A stretch of DNA of 64,000 nt. Source: Nocardia nova. GTDB taxonomy: Bacteria > Actinomycetota > Actinomycetes > Mycobacteriales > Mycobacteriaceae. Each line of letters opens with the position of its first letter. Positions within the stretch are counted from its first letter, which is position 1. The translations under genes and the position numbers were made by a program. The stretch spans positions 1 through 64,000 of the forward strand of contig NZ_PSZE01000021.1 in assembly GCF_002933465.1 (NCBI RefSeq). The letters run 5' to 3'. Below the pieces are notes generated by a model. It was not told the origin of the DNA. It did no database searches and saw only the letters and a list, made by a program, of their open reading frames with translations. Positions 16,955 to 24,379 of the stretch are shown one piece after another.

Positions 16955-18253
16955 ATGACCAATTCGTGGGTGAACTGGGCCGGCGATCAACGGTGCGCGC
17001 CGGCCACCTACGCCGCTCCGCGCACACGCGACGACGTCGCCGAACTGCTGGCCCGGGCCGAGGCCGCGGGCCATACCGTGCGCGTCGCCGGAGCCGGGCA
17101 TTCGTTCACCGACACAGTGCTCACCCACGGCACTCTGCTGCAGCTCTCGGGGCTGAACCGGATTCTGCAGGTCGACCGCGCCACCGGCCTGGTTCGGGTG
17201 GAGGCGGGCGCGACCTTGAACGCGCTGAGCACCGCCCTGCACCCGCTCGGTCTCGCCTTCCCCAACCTCGGCGACATCGATGTGCAGTCGATCGCCGGGG
17301 CGACCGCGACCGCGACGCACGGCACCGGCGCGACGCTGCAGAACATCTCCGCCGCACTCCATTCGGTGGAACTGATGCTCGCCGACGGCAGTGTGGTCGA
17401 ACTCGACGAGCACAGCGACCCCGACGGCTGGCGCGCGGCGCGGGTGAATCTCGGCGCGCTCGGTGTGGTGACCGCGGTGACGTTGCAGCTGGTGCCGTCG
17501 TTCGTCCTCGAGGGCATCGAGCGGCCCGTCCCGGTCGAGGAGGTGCTGACCGAACTCGACGAATTCGTCGACGGCAACGAGCATTTCGAGTTCTACATGT
17601 TCGCGCACAGCCCGCTGGCGATGACCAAGCGCAACAACCGCGTGACACTGGCCGAACAGCCGCGCGCCAAGGCCGTGGACTGGTTCGCCGACATCCTGAT
17701 GTCCAATCACACCTTCGACGCGCTGTGCCGCCTCGCGCGCCGGCAGCCGAATCTGATCCCGTGGATCCACCGGGGCGCCGCCTACGCCGGCAGCTACCGG
17801 CGCCAGATCGACCGCTCCTACCGAGTCTTCGCCTCCCCCAGGCTGTTTCGCTTCACCGAGATGGAATATGCCATCCCCCGCGAATATGCCGTCGACGCCA
17901 TTCGCGAGATCAAAGCCGTTGGGCAGCAGTTCGATTCGCCGATGCCCACGGAGGTGCGGTTCGTGGCGCCCGACGACGCGTTCCTGTCACCCGCCGGAGG
18001 TCGCGACACCTGCTACATCGCCGTACACCAGTACCGGTGTATGGACTACGAACCGTATTTCCGTGCCTGCGAAGCGATTTTCGATCGCTACCACGGCCGC
18101 CCGCACTGGGGTAAGCGACACTTCCAGACCGCGGAAACACTGCGCGGGCGCTATCCGGACTGGGATCGGTTCCAGGACGTGCGACGGCGGCTGGACCCCA
18201 AGGGGCGCTTCACCAACGCCTATGTCGAGCGGGTTCTCGGGCCCCTCGACTGA
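16955..18253 (+). CDS. Sugar-lactone oxidase (L-gulono/D-arabinono-1,4-lactone type), FAD-dependent
   Basis: A 432-residue flavoprotein with an N-terminal FAD_binding_4 domain (VAGAGHSFTDTVLTHG; GATATATHGTG) and a C-terminal ALO domain ending HWGKRHFQTAETLRGRYPDW. Length and motifs match the mycobacterial L-gulono-1,4-lactone dehydrogenase, which oxidises the lactone toward ascorbate-like products. The C-terminal HWGK motif, which contacts the isoalloxazine region, is intact. The true electron acceptor and substrate in this organism are not known. ATG at 16955; the gene has its own upstream region of about 150 bp. Confidence 0.85.
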   Translation: MTNSWVNWAGDQRCAPATYAAPRTRDDVAELLARAEAAGHTVRVAGAGHSFTDTVLTHGTLLQLSGLNRILQVDRATGLVRVEAGATLNALSTALHPLGLAFPNLGDIDVQSIAGATATATHGTGATLQNISAALHSVELMLADGSVVELDEHSDPDGWRAARVNLGALGVVTAVTLQLVPSFVLEGIERPVPVEEVLTELDEFVDGNEHFEFYMFAHSPLAMTKRNNRVTLAEQPRAKAVDWFADILMSNHTFDALCRLARRQPNLIPWIHRGAAYAGSYRRQIDRSYRVFASPRLFRFTEMEYAIPREYAVDAIREIKAVGQQFDSPMPTEVRFVAPDDAFLSPAGGRDTCYIAVHQYRCMDYEPYFRACEAIFDRYHGRPHWGKRHFQTAETLRGRYPDWDRFQDVRRRLDPKGRFTNAYVERVLGPLD

Positions 18254-18260
18254 GCGGCCG

Positions 18261-18842
18261 CTATTTCGCCCGCGCGGTGCGGCCGCGATCGGCGAGCCGC
18301 AATTCCAGCGACACCGGTACGGCATCCACCTCCAGCGCCTGCCGCAGCCGGTTCACCGCGTCGGAGAGAATGCGCCGGCGCAGCGCGGTCAGATCCGCAT
18401 CGGGCTCCGCCGTGACCACCAGATGCAGGTGCGGTGCGCCGCCCGGTCCCGACAGCCTGGCCCGCGCCGACCGCACCTCCGGGTACGACTCGATGTCGGT
18501 CGCCACCGGGGCGGCCGCGACATTCGAATCCATCAGCGTCTCACCGGCATTGCCGGCCGTGCCGATATGCCAGCGCATCCGCGCCGGCAACCGCGCGAAC
18601 TGCGCCGCCAGCCACCGCAACGCCGCCAGGCCCACGACGACCGCGCCCGCCACCACCGCCACGAACACCCATTGCGACGGCTCGGCGGTACCGGGCACCA
18701 GCGGCGCATCCCGGTCGACCCAGTGCAGCATGCCCGCGTGCGCGAGGATGGCATAGGCGCCGACGAGGATCAGCGCCAGCCCGATAAGCGCGAGCAACGC
18801 CCGATTGAGCCGCGCCGGACGATTGGCCGAACTCGAACTCAC
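18261..18842 (-). CDS. AmaP-like membrane protein of the Asp23 cluster
   Basis: A 193-residue protein with two N-terminal membrane helices (ALLALIGLALILVGAYAIL; VFVAVVAGAVVVGLAALRWL) and a cytoplasmic C-terminal domain. This is the pattern of AmaP, the anchor of Asp23 in Firmicutes. The C-terminal part (PHLHLVVTAEPDADLTALRR) resembles an Asp23-like fold. The GTG start is the last element of the 24-codon micro-ORF repeat: AGGAGG lies just upstream and the preceding micro-ORF stop overlaps the start as GTGA. It is the last gene of the operon. Confidence 0.7.
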   Translation of the reverse strand: MSSSSANRPARLNRALLALIGLALILVGAYAILAHAGMLHWVDRDAPLVPGTAEPSQWVFVAVVAGAVVVGLAALRWLAAQFARLPARMRWHIGTAGNAGETLMDSNVAAAPVATDIESYPEVRSARARLSGPGGAPHLHLVVTAEPDADLTALRRRILSDAVNRLRQALEVDAVPVSLELRLADRGRTARAK

Positions 18843-18913
18843 AACACCTCCTGCGCTCTGCGGGACACCCGCACCCGGTCGGTGTCGCGAGCCGCTGCGC
18901 GATTGTCGCTCAC
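18839..18913 (-). CDS. 24-codon micro-ORF repeat, copy B
   Basis: GTG-initiated 24-codon frame preceded by AGGAGG. The start overlaps the stop of the DUF6286-like gene and the stop overlaps the start of the AmaP-like gene, both as GTGA. The peptide is Arg-rich with the core DRVRVSRRAQE. Its central 24 bp are identical to copies A1 and A2 about 2.5 kb away, but its ends match its own neighbours (AGGAGGTGTTGTGAG on both sides). It may be translated only to preserve coupling. Confidence 0.6.
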   Translation of the reverse strand: MSDNRAAARDTDRVRVSRRAQEVL

Positions 18914-19482
18914 AACACCTCCTTGCGGACATGCACTCGCTTGTCCACCCGCTCCGGCCGCTGCGCCGCGCGCAGGCGTGTGCTGACCGGCGGGGCGGAT
19001 TTCGGGCCGATGCGGGCGAGCCGGTCGCCGACCGTCGCGTTGACGGTCTGCTCCAGATCGGCGTGGTCCGGGTTGGCGGCGCGGCCGCTGACTCGAATGT
19101 TCTTGCGGCTCCGTCGAACTCGCGCCGCTTCGAGTCCCGCGACCGAACTCGCCGCATCGTTGAGGGCGCCGTCGAGACTGCGCCGGGTGATTCCCGCGTC
19201 CATCCCTTCCTCGGCGTCCAGCGCCTCCACCACGCGGCGCCCGGGCAGCAACGCCGCGAGCACCAGCACCACACCGAGCACCGCGACCCCGATGCCGGCA
19301 CCGAGGACCCAATAGCTGTGCCAGGTCGTGTCGTGCAGGCGCACCGCGACGCTGTGATAGGACACCAATTCCTCCGTGTTGCCGAGGTTTTGGATCAGCG
19401 ACACCGCCACGAGCACCGCGATCACCAGCAGCGCCACCGCGACCAGCACGGCCGGGGTGATGCGCCGGGGCCTGCGGTTCAT
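18910..19482 (-). CDS. DUF6286-like membrane protein of the Asp23 cluster
   Basis: A 190-residue protein with two membrane helices (AVLVAVALLVIAVLVAVSLI; VLGAGIGVAVLGVVLVLAALL) and a basic cytoplasmic tail ending RVDKRVHVRKEVL. The pattern matches the DUF6286 proteins found with Asp23/Gls24 genes in actinobacteria. ATG at 19482 overlaps the stop of the preceding Asp23 gene by 4 bp. The family assignment rests on context and topology. Confidence 0.65.
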   Translation of the reverse strand: MNRRPRRITPAVLVAVALLVIAVLVAVSLIQNLGNTEELVSYHSVAVRLHDTTWHSYWVLGAGIGVAVLGVVLVLAALLPGRRVVEALDAEEGMDAGITRRSLDGALNDAASSVAGLEAARVRRSRKNIRVSGRAANPDHADLEQTVNATVGDRLARIGPKSAPPVSTRLRAAQRPERVDKRVHVRKEVL

Positions 19483-19829
19483 CGCAGGCCCCCGGTGGGT
19501 TCGATCGTATTGACCAGTTCGGAGACTTCGATGTCCACCCGCGGAACCACCAGCCCGGACAGTTCGTGGGTGCGCCGCATCAGGTGCTCGCGGCACGCCT
19601 CGGTGACCACGGCGACCGGCATCGGATAACTGATCGGCAGTCGTACCCGCAGCACGGCGGTATCGGCCGTCACCCGCGCGGAAACTTCGGGGTCGGCGGC
19701 GACACCGTCGACCTCACGCGCCGCCCGGGCCGCCAAGCGCCGCACCGCACGCTCGGAGACGGTGGTGCGCCCCCGGAACTCGGCCGCGGAGAGAAGCGGT
19801 GTCGCCGCCGTCTCCGCGGCGGCGCTCAT
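19479..19829 (-). CDS. Asp23/Gls24 family envelope stress protein
   Basis: A 116-residue soluble protein with the Asp23/Gls24 pattern: a first helix RAVRRLAARAAREVDGV, central strands (TAVLRVRLPISYPMPV) and a C-terminal strand VPRVDIEVSELV. It overlaps both neighbours by 4 bp in the minus-strand operon. Asp23-type proteins gather at the membrane through AmaP and are linked to envelope stress; the role here is inferred. Confidence 0.75.
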   Translation of the reverse strand: MSAAAETAATPLLSAAEFRGRTTVSERAVRRLAARAAREVDGVAADPEVSARVTADTAVLRVRLPISYPMPVAVVTEACREHLMRRTHELSGLVVPRVDIEVSELVNTIEPTGGLR

Positions 19830-20014
19830 TTCCGGCCCCGATCCTGCGCCGAGCGGATCAGACCGGACAGGTCGACATGGCCGTCGAGCCAGCGGCCGAT
19901 CACCAGTCCCAGCGCACCGAAGATCAGCACCACCGCGAAGGCCCCGAAACCGCCGAACGCCGCGGCGAATCCGAGGGAGAGACCGAAGATCAGGCAGATC
20001 GTGGTGGCGTTCAT
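19826..20014 (-). CDS. DUF2273-like small membrane protein
   Basis: A 62-residue protein that is almost entirely two hydrophobic segments (TICLIFGLSLGFAAAFGGFG; FAVVLIFGALGLVIGRWL) with a charged tail (LIRSAQDRGRK). It fits the DUF2273 small membrane proteins that accompany Asp23 and AmaP genes. Its start lies 1 bp after the previous stop and its stop overlaps the next start. Confidence 0.7.
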   Translation of the reverse strand: MNATTICLIFGLSLGFAAAFGGFGAFAVVLIFGALGLVIGRWLDGHVDLSGLIRSAQDRGRK

Positions 20015-20015
20015 A

Positions 20016-20531
20016 TCACTGCACCCGATCGCGGGTCGGCGGCTGATCCTCGTCCTCTTCGATGAAGACGTCGTTGACGTTGATGTTCACCTCGACCACC
20101 TCGAGACCGGTCATCTGCTCGATCGCGGTGATGACATTGCGGCGCACGGCGCGGGCCAGTTCGGCGATGGAGACGCCGTATTCCACGACGATCTCCAGAT
20201 CCACCGCCGCCTGCGTCTCGCCGACCTCGACCGAAACCCCTTGTCCCACACTGGCCGACGCGCCGGGGATGCGATCACGGAAGGCGCCGAACGCGCGTGC
20301 CGCGCCACCACCGAGATTGTGCACTCCGCGCACCTCGCGGGTCGCCAATCCGGCGATCTTCTGGACGACGGCATCGGCGATGCTGGTGGTGCCTTGATCG
20401 CTGACCAGCGCGCTGCTGGTCCGGGCGGGGGCTTTGGCAGCGGCTCCGCCCTGGCTCGGGCCGGCCCCGGTGTCCTTACCGGTCTCGGCCCTGGCGTTCT
20501 CGGTGCCCTTACCGGCTGTCGTGCTGGTCAT
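20016..20531 (-). CDS. Asp23/Gls24 family protein
   Basis: A 171-residue protein with a low-complexity N-terminus (about 45 residues, Ala/Gly/Thr-rich) and a clear Asp23 domain: TSIADAVVQKIAGLATREV, GVHNLGGG, VSVEVGETQAAVDLEIVVEYG, AVRRNVITAIEQMTGLEV and VNINVNDVFIEEDE. This is the most canonical Asp23 of the cluster. ATG at 20531 with GGAGG upstream is chosen over an in-frame ATG 51 bp earlier. It starts about 100 bp after the preceding gene, so a separate promoter is possible. Confidence 0.9.
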   Translation of the reverse strand: MTSTTAGKGTENARAETGKDTGAGPSQGGAAAKAPARTSSALVSDQGTTSIADAVVQKIAGLATREVRGVHNLGGGAARAFGAFRDRIPGASASVGQGVSVEVGETQAAVDLEIVVEYGVSIAELARAVRRNVITAIEQMTGLEVVEVNINVNDVFIEEDEDQPPTRDRVQ

Positions 20532-20629
20532 GATTACCTCCACTTCAGTTCCCTTGCGGTACAGCGGATAACGAACCTTCACTGATACGACCCCGCCGAC
20601 GGCGAAATGTCACGGGCGAGACCGATGAT

Positions 20630-20950
20630 CTAGGTAACCGCGGTGTCGAAGACGTCCGCGTCCAAATCGGTGACCACGATGCGCAGCCGCGCACCCGCCC
20701 ACCGGGTAGCGGCCAGCAGCTCCCCCACGGCCGCCGCGAGTTTGTCCAGCAGTGGTGGCAGCGGCAGCGCCGAGGCGGTCACCCGGACCTCGACGATCTC
20801 CGGGCTCACGTCCACCGCCGAGCGCGGCCCCAGCCGCGGCACCCAATCGGCGAGAGCGACACCCGGCGGCACGGCCGGATGCAATCCCGCCACCGATCCG
20901 ATGGCGGTGACGATCTCGCCGGCCAGTTCGTCCTCGCTCACGGCCGTCAC
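20630..20950 (-). CDS. Small Asp23-cluster protein, hypothetical
   Basis: A 106-residue soluble protein read from a GTG that overlaps the stop of the upstream Asp23 gene (GTGA). It has an N-terminal helix (DELAGEIVTAIGSVAGL) and alternating strands and helices, including VEVRVTASALPLPPLLDKLAAA and RLRIVVTDLDADV. This resembles a shortened Asp23-like fold, but similarity is weak. It is held in the operon by 4-bp overlap; the function is unknown. Confidence 0.65.
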   Translation of the reverse strand: MTAVSEDELAGEIVTAIGSVAGLHPAVPPGVALADWVPRLGPRSAVDVSPEIVEVRVTASALPLPPLLDKLAAAVGELLAATRWAGARLRIVVTDLDADVFDTAVT

Positions 20951-21327
20951 GACGCTTCCGGTTGAATGTCCAGAATCGCCACCGACACCGCGTCCACGAC
21001 CATCCCGGTTTGTTGCGCGACCACCCGGACCACCTCCTGCTGTACCGCCTGCCCGACCTCGCCGACGTGGCATCCGCCCGTCACCGACAGGTCGACCTGC
21101 ACCTTCAGCCAGCCACCGCTGTGACGGACGCGCACGCCCGCACCGGGTGCGATGTCCTGGCTGCTCCACCACTGCCGCCCCGTCCGGGCGAGCTGGCCGA
21201 GCAGACCGAGCACACCGGGCTCGAGCCGCGCCACCCCGGGAACCGAGGCCGCGGCCCGAGCCGCTACTGCGGCGATTACCGCATCGGAGGCGATATATTC
21301 CGCTTTCTCCGCGAATCCCGCGCTCAC
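20947..21327 (-). CDS. Asp23/Gls24 family protein
   Basis: A 126-residue protein with an Asp23-type layout: EYIASDAVIAAVAARAAASVPGV, a variable loop, VRVRHSGGWLKVQVDLSVTG, GEVGQAVQQEVVRVVAQQTG and VDAVSVAILDI. The GTG at 21327 is preceded by AGGAGG and overlaps the stop of micro-ORF A2 as GTGA, which fixes the start. Confidence 0.8.
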   Translation of the reverse strand: MSAGFAEKAEYIASDAVIAAVAARAAASVPGVARLEPGVLGLLGQLARTGRQWWSSQDIAPGAGVRVRHSGGWLKVQVDLSVTGGCHVGEVGQAVQQEVVRVVAQQTGMVVDAVSVAILDIQPEAS

Positions 21328-21398
21328 CGGTCCTCCTGTATTTTGCGGGACACCCGCACCCGGTCGGACCGGCAAGAGGCTGCGCAAGTGTGTCTCAC
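21324..21398 (-). CDS. 24-codon micro-ORF repeat, copy A2
   Basis: GTG-initiated frame of 24 codons with AGGAGG upstream. It differs from copy A1 by only two bases, which change one codon (Thr to Ile in the DRVRVSRKxQEDR end). It overlaps A1 and the following Asp23 gene as GTGA. The peptide has two Cys and a run of Arg. The unit length is 71 bp, so a tandem copy keeps every stop/start overlap intact. Confidence 0.6.
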   Translation of the reverse strand: MRHTCAASCRSDRVRVSRKIQEDR

Positions 21399-21469
21399 CG
21401 GTCCTCCTGTGTCTTGCGGGACACCCGCACCCGGTCGGACCGGCAAGAGGCTGCGCAAGTGTGTCTCAC
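21395..21469 (-). CDS. 24-codon micro-ORF repeat, copy A1
   Basis: First of two tandem 71-bp units. The GTG start overlaps the stop of the zinc-finger/Asp23 gene (GTGA), and the stop overlaps copy A2. Its end (CAGGAGGACCGG) repeats the last codons of the upstream gene, so the insertion duplicated about 15 bp of the original stop/start junction. Confidence 0.6.
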   Translation of the reverse strand: MRHTCAASCRSDRVRVSRKTQEDR

Positions 21470-22050
21470 CGGTCCTCCTGGTAGACATCCACCACGGTGA
21501 TGTCGAGCCGCTCGAGCGCCAGACCGGCGCGGGCCGTGGCCGCCGCGCGTACTCGTTCGCGAACCTGCGGAACGACGCGTTCCACGGCGGTGTCGCCGTG
21601 CCGGACCGAGATCGACAGCGCCACTGTGATCGCATGGCCGCCGTCGGCGTCGGGTCCGTGGTCGTCGATGCGGCAGCTGCGCGCGCGCACGCCCGCCACG
21701 GTGTCGGCGGCATAGCGCAGCACCGCCGCGATCGCCTGCTCGCTGACCTCGACCGAGCCCGGATTGGGCGTTGCCAGGCTCACCATCCGGCCGCGCCGGA
21801 CCTCCGCCCGCACCGCCGACATGATCCGGTCGAACATCGCGGGCGGCGGTGGGTCCGGCTCGTCGACGAGTTCACGGGTCGCGGCGCGGAGCGTGAGCAG
21901 GCTCTCGCGCGCGGCCGCGCAGTGCGGGCACTCCGATTCGTGTTCGTCGGCCAGCCCCGCCTCCACGGCATCGAGGCGGTCCCACACCTGTTCGACGCTA
22001 CGCCCGCAGGGCAGCGTGTAGTCGCTGTCGGTCAACTCCGTCAGCGCCAT
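21466..22050 (-). CDS. Zinc-finger anti-sigma-like protein with C-terminal Asp23 domain
   Basis: A 194-residue hybrid. Residues 1-75 look like a ZAS/zf-HC2 anti-sigma domain, with Cys15 and the motif HESECPHC (H-x3-C-x2-C) at about 37-44. Residues about 90-194 follow the Asp23 pattern (VEVSEQAIAAVLRYAADTVAGV, TVALSISVRHG, VPQVRERVRAAA, LERLDITVVDVYQEDR). It starts 10 bp before the end of the ECF sigma gene, as anti-sigma genes often do. Inferred role: hold the sigma factor and sense the Asp23/membrane complex. The fusion itself is unusual. Confidence 0.75.
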   Translation of the reverse strand: MALTELTDSDYTLPCGRSVEQVWDRLDAVEAGLADEHESECPHCAAARESLLTLRAATRELVDEPDPPPPAMFDRIMSAVRAEVRRGRMVSLATPNPGSVEVSEQAIAAVLRYAADTVAGVRARSCRIDDHGPDADGGHAITVALSISVRHGDTAVERVVPQVRERVRAAATARAGLALERLDITVVDVYQEDR

Positions 22051-22607
22051 GGCTTCATCACCTCCGCCAATTGCGCCCGGGCTCGGGCTATCCGCCCCCG
22101 AACCGCGGTGGTGTTGGTGCCGACGATCTCGGCAATCTCGTCGTAGGAGCGGCCGTGCACCTCCCGCAGCAGCCAGCAGGCGCGCTGTTCGGGTGTCAGC
22201 CGCTGCAGCGCCGCGCCGAGCGCGGCCATCTGGCTGTGCACCTGTGCCGCGTGTTCGGGCTGGGTCGCACGCAGCGGCGATTCGGTGGAATCGAGATCCA
22301 CGTCGGCGCGGTCCGGCCGGGACCGGATGACGTTGAGGCAGCGATTGGTGGTCATCCGGTACAACCAGCCCGAGAAAGCGCTGTCGTCCTGCAATTGGGC
22401 CAGGCGGCGCCAGGCGGTGAGGAAAACCTCCTGGATGACGTCCTCCGCCTCGGACCGATCGGCCAGCATCCGCGCCGCCAACCGGAACATCGCTCCCTGA
22501 TAACGGAGCACCAGTTGCTCGTAGGCCCGGACATCGCCGTCACGGGCCCGCCCGGTCAGGGTGGCGTCGTCCAGCGCTGCCTCGGGTGCCGCCGCCGCCT
22601 CGGTCAC
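22041..22607 (-). CDS. ECF RNA polymerase sigma factor
   Basis: A 188-residue ECF sigma factor with region 2 (YEQLVLRYQGAMFRLAARML, DVIQEVFLTAWRRL, SGWLYRMTTNRCLN) and region 4 (LTPEQRACWLLREVHGRSYDEIAEIV then TNTTAVRGRIARARAQL). GTG start with a GGAGGAGG-type ribosome site. It heads the Asp23 operon and overlaps its likely anti-sigma partner, so it probably controls the operon in an envelope or alkaline stress response. Target promoters are not evident. Confidence 0.95.
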   Translation of the reverse strand: MTEAAAAPEAALDDATLTGRARDGDVRAYEQLVLRYQGAMFRLAARMLADRSEAEDVIQEVFLTAWRRLAQLQDDSAFSGWLYRMTTNRCLNVIRSRPDRADVDLDSTESPLRATQPEHAAQVHSQMAALGAALQRLTPEQRACWLLREVHGRSYDEIAEIVGTNTTAVRGRIARARAQLAEVMKPWR

Positions 22608-22780
22608 ACAGCACCTCCTCCGCTGCTCGAATCGATAGACACCGGCCGGCAGGAATCCTCACGTTGGATTATGCGTGATCGGCGTCTCACGGGTCGCGGA
22701 CCGCGGATTCCGTGTCCGGATCGACAGCTCAGCCGACTCGGGCGCGCGCAGAATCTTCCGAGCGATCTTCCGAGCGCGGA

Positions 22781-23605
22781 TTATTCGTTGACCAGCCGCA
22801 GTGCCGGACTGCGCACGGCACGCCGGTCGACCAGCCACACCTGCACACTCTGATCGATTGCCGGACTGAGGGTTTGGATCTCGACCTCGACCTCGCCGCG
22901 CTGCGGATGATCGATATGCAGCGCACCGGACCGGAATTCGGTGACCCGATGTTCCCGCCAGCGGCAGGAGAATTCCGGAAATCGGTGCAATCCCTGGATC
23001 AGCGCGTCGAGTCCGGGATCGTCGGGCCAGTGCGTGCGCGCCGAGCGCAGCGTCGACACCATCATCTCCGCGGCGACCGGCCAGTCCCGCCACCGCTGCG
23101 GCGCCTCCGGGTGCGCGAAGAAGTAGGTGGCCAGATTGTGTTCGGCGATGTCGTCGAGCAGTCCCAGCGGTTCGGCGAAATCTCGCCACGCCGGATTCCA
23201 GGCGAGGATGTCGAGCCACCGGCCCGCTACGAAGGCGGGCGTGGGATGCATGGCATCCAGCACGGCCTGCACGGTGTCGGTGACCTGTTCCCGCGCCTGG
23301 CCCGAGGATGGGCACTCGCGGGCGTGTTCCATGCCGACGGCGAGATTGCCGAAATGGTGGCGTTCGACCTCGTTGAGCCGCAGCGCCTCCGCCAGCGCCC
23401 CCAGCACCGCCATCGAGGGGTTGGTGTCGCGCCCTTGTTCGAGGCGGGCGAGATAATCGACGCTCACCCCGGCCAGCGCGGCGACCTCCTCGCGCCGCAG
23501 TCCGGGGGTCCGCCGCCGGCGCCCGGCCGGTAAACCGACATCTTCGGGCTGCAACTGGGCCCGCCGCGCGATGAGAAACTCGCCGAATTCCGATCGTGCC
23601 ACCAC
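22781..23605 (-). CDS. XRE-family regulator with MmyB-like C-terminal domain
   Basis: A 274-residue regulator with an N-terminal helix-turn-helix (PGLRREEVAALAGVSVDYLARLEQGRD) and the C-terminal MmyB-like ligand domain (HPTPAFVAGRWLDILAWNPAW and GRDTNPS, RTHWPDDPG). Proteins of this type often sit beside oxidoreductases or transporters and bind fatty-acid-like ligands. It is divergent from the YceI gene at 23705 with about 100 bp between, which suggests joint regulation. Confidence 0.9.
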   Translation of the reverse strand: MVARSEFGEFLIARRAQLQPEDVGLPAGRRRRTPGLRREEVAALAGVSVDYLARLEQGRDTNPSMAVLGALAEALRLNEVERHHFGNLAVGMEHARECPSSGQAREQVTDTVQAVLDAMHPTPAFVAGRWLDILAWNPAWRDFAEPLGLLDDIAEHNLATYFFAHPEAPQRWRDWPVAAEMMVSTLRSARTHWPDDPGLDALIQGLHRFPEFSCRWREHRVTEFRSGALHIDHPQRGEVEVEIQTLSPAIDQSVQVWLVDRRAVRSPALRLVNE

Positions 23606-23704
23606 ACCATCCTGTATCTGTCCGGGCTTTGTTATCCACGCCCTGCCAGTCCCAGGATAACTGCGGCGTGGCTAACCGGACCACGGTCCGCAAATCTGGT
23701 GGAC

Positions 23705-24244
23705 ATGACCACTTCCGAGCAGACCACTCTCGCTACCGGTTCCTGGGCCCTGGACCCCGCCCACTCCTCGGTGAACTTCACCGTCCGCCACCTGGGCATC
23801 TCCAAGGTCCGCGGCCGTTTCAACAACTTCGAGACCAGCTTCGTCGTGGACGCCTCCGGTGCGGCCACCATCGAGGCCACCATCTACCTCGATTCGTTCG
23901 ACACCGGCAACGCCCAGCGTGATGAGCACGTCCGCAGCGCCGAACTGCTCAATGTCAGCGAGCGCCCCACCCTGCACTTCAAGGCCGTCGAGCCGGTGCG
24001 GGTCGCCGAGGAGTTCGAGGTCGCCGGCGAGGTAACCCTCGGTGGCGTGACCAAGCCCGTCACCCTCGACGTGGAGTGGGGCGGCCTGCAGCAGTTCCAG
24101 GACGGCAGCCGCCACGCCGGATTCACCGCCACCGGCACCATCAAGCGCAGCGAATTCGACGTCGCGCCGGCCCTGCCCACCGCCATGCTCAGCGACAAGG
24201 TCGCCATCGAGCTCGACATCCAGCTGATCGAGCCGCAGGCCTAG
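23705..24244 (+). CDS. YceI family lipid-binding-like protein
   Basis: A 179-residue YceI-domain protein: WALDPAHSSVNFTVRHLGISKVRGRF is split here as WALDPAHSSVNF and TVRHLGISKVRGRF at the start, followed by TIEATIYLDSFDTGNAQRDEHV and LGGVTKPVTLDVEW. YceI proteins form a lipocalin-like barrel that binds isoprenoid or polyprenyl ligands. There is no signal peptide, so this one should be cytosolic. ATG at 23705 is chosen; GTG at 23699 in the same frame is possible. It is divergent from an MmyB-type regulator. Confidence 0.9.
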   Translation: MTTSEQTTLATGSWALDPAHSSVNFTVRHLGISKVRGRFNNFETSFVVDASGAATIEATIYLDSFDTGNAQRDEHVRSAELLNVSERPTLHFKAVEPVRVAEEFEVAGEVTLGGVTKPVTLDVEWGGLQQFQDGSRHAGFTATGTIKRSEFDVAPALPTAMLSDKVAIELDIQLIEPQA

Positions 24245-24379
24245 TCCATACCGACCAGGGTCACACCGCCGCGGCGGCGGCGGGCGGAACACAGCACCTG
24301 CCGGTCCGGTTTTCCGGGCCGGCAGTCGCGTAGGCGCTGCCGAATCACAGCAGCAGAGCACAGCATCACGGGAGCAGCA

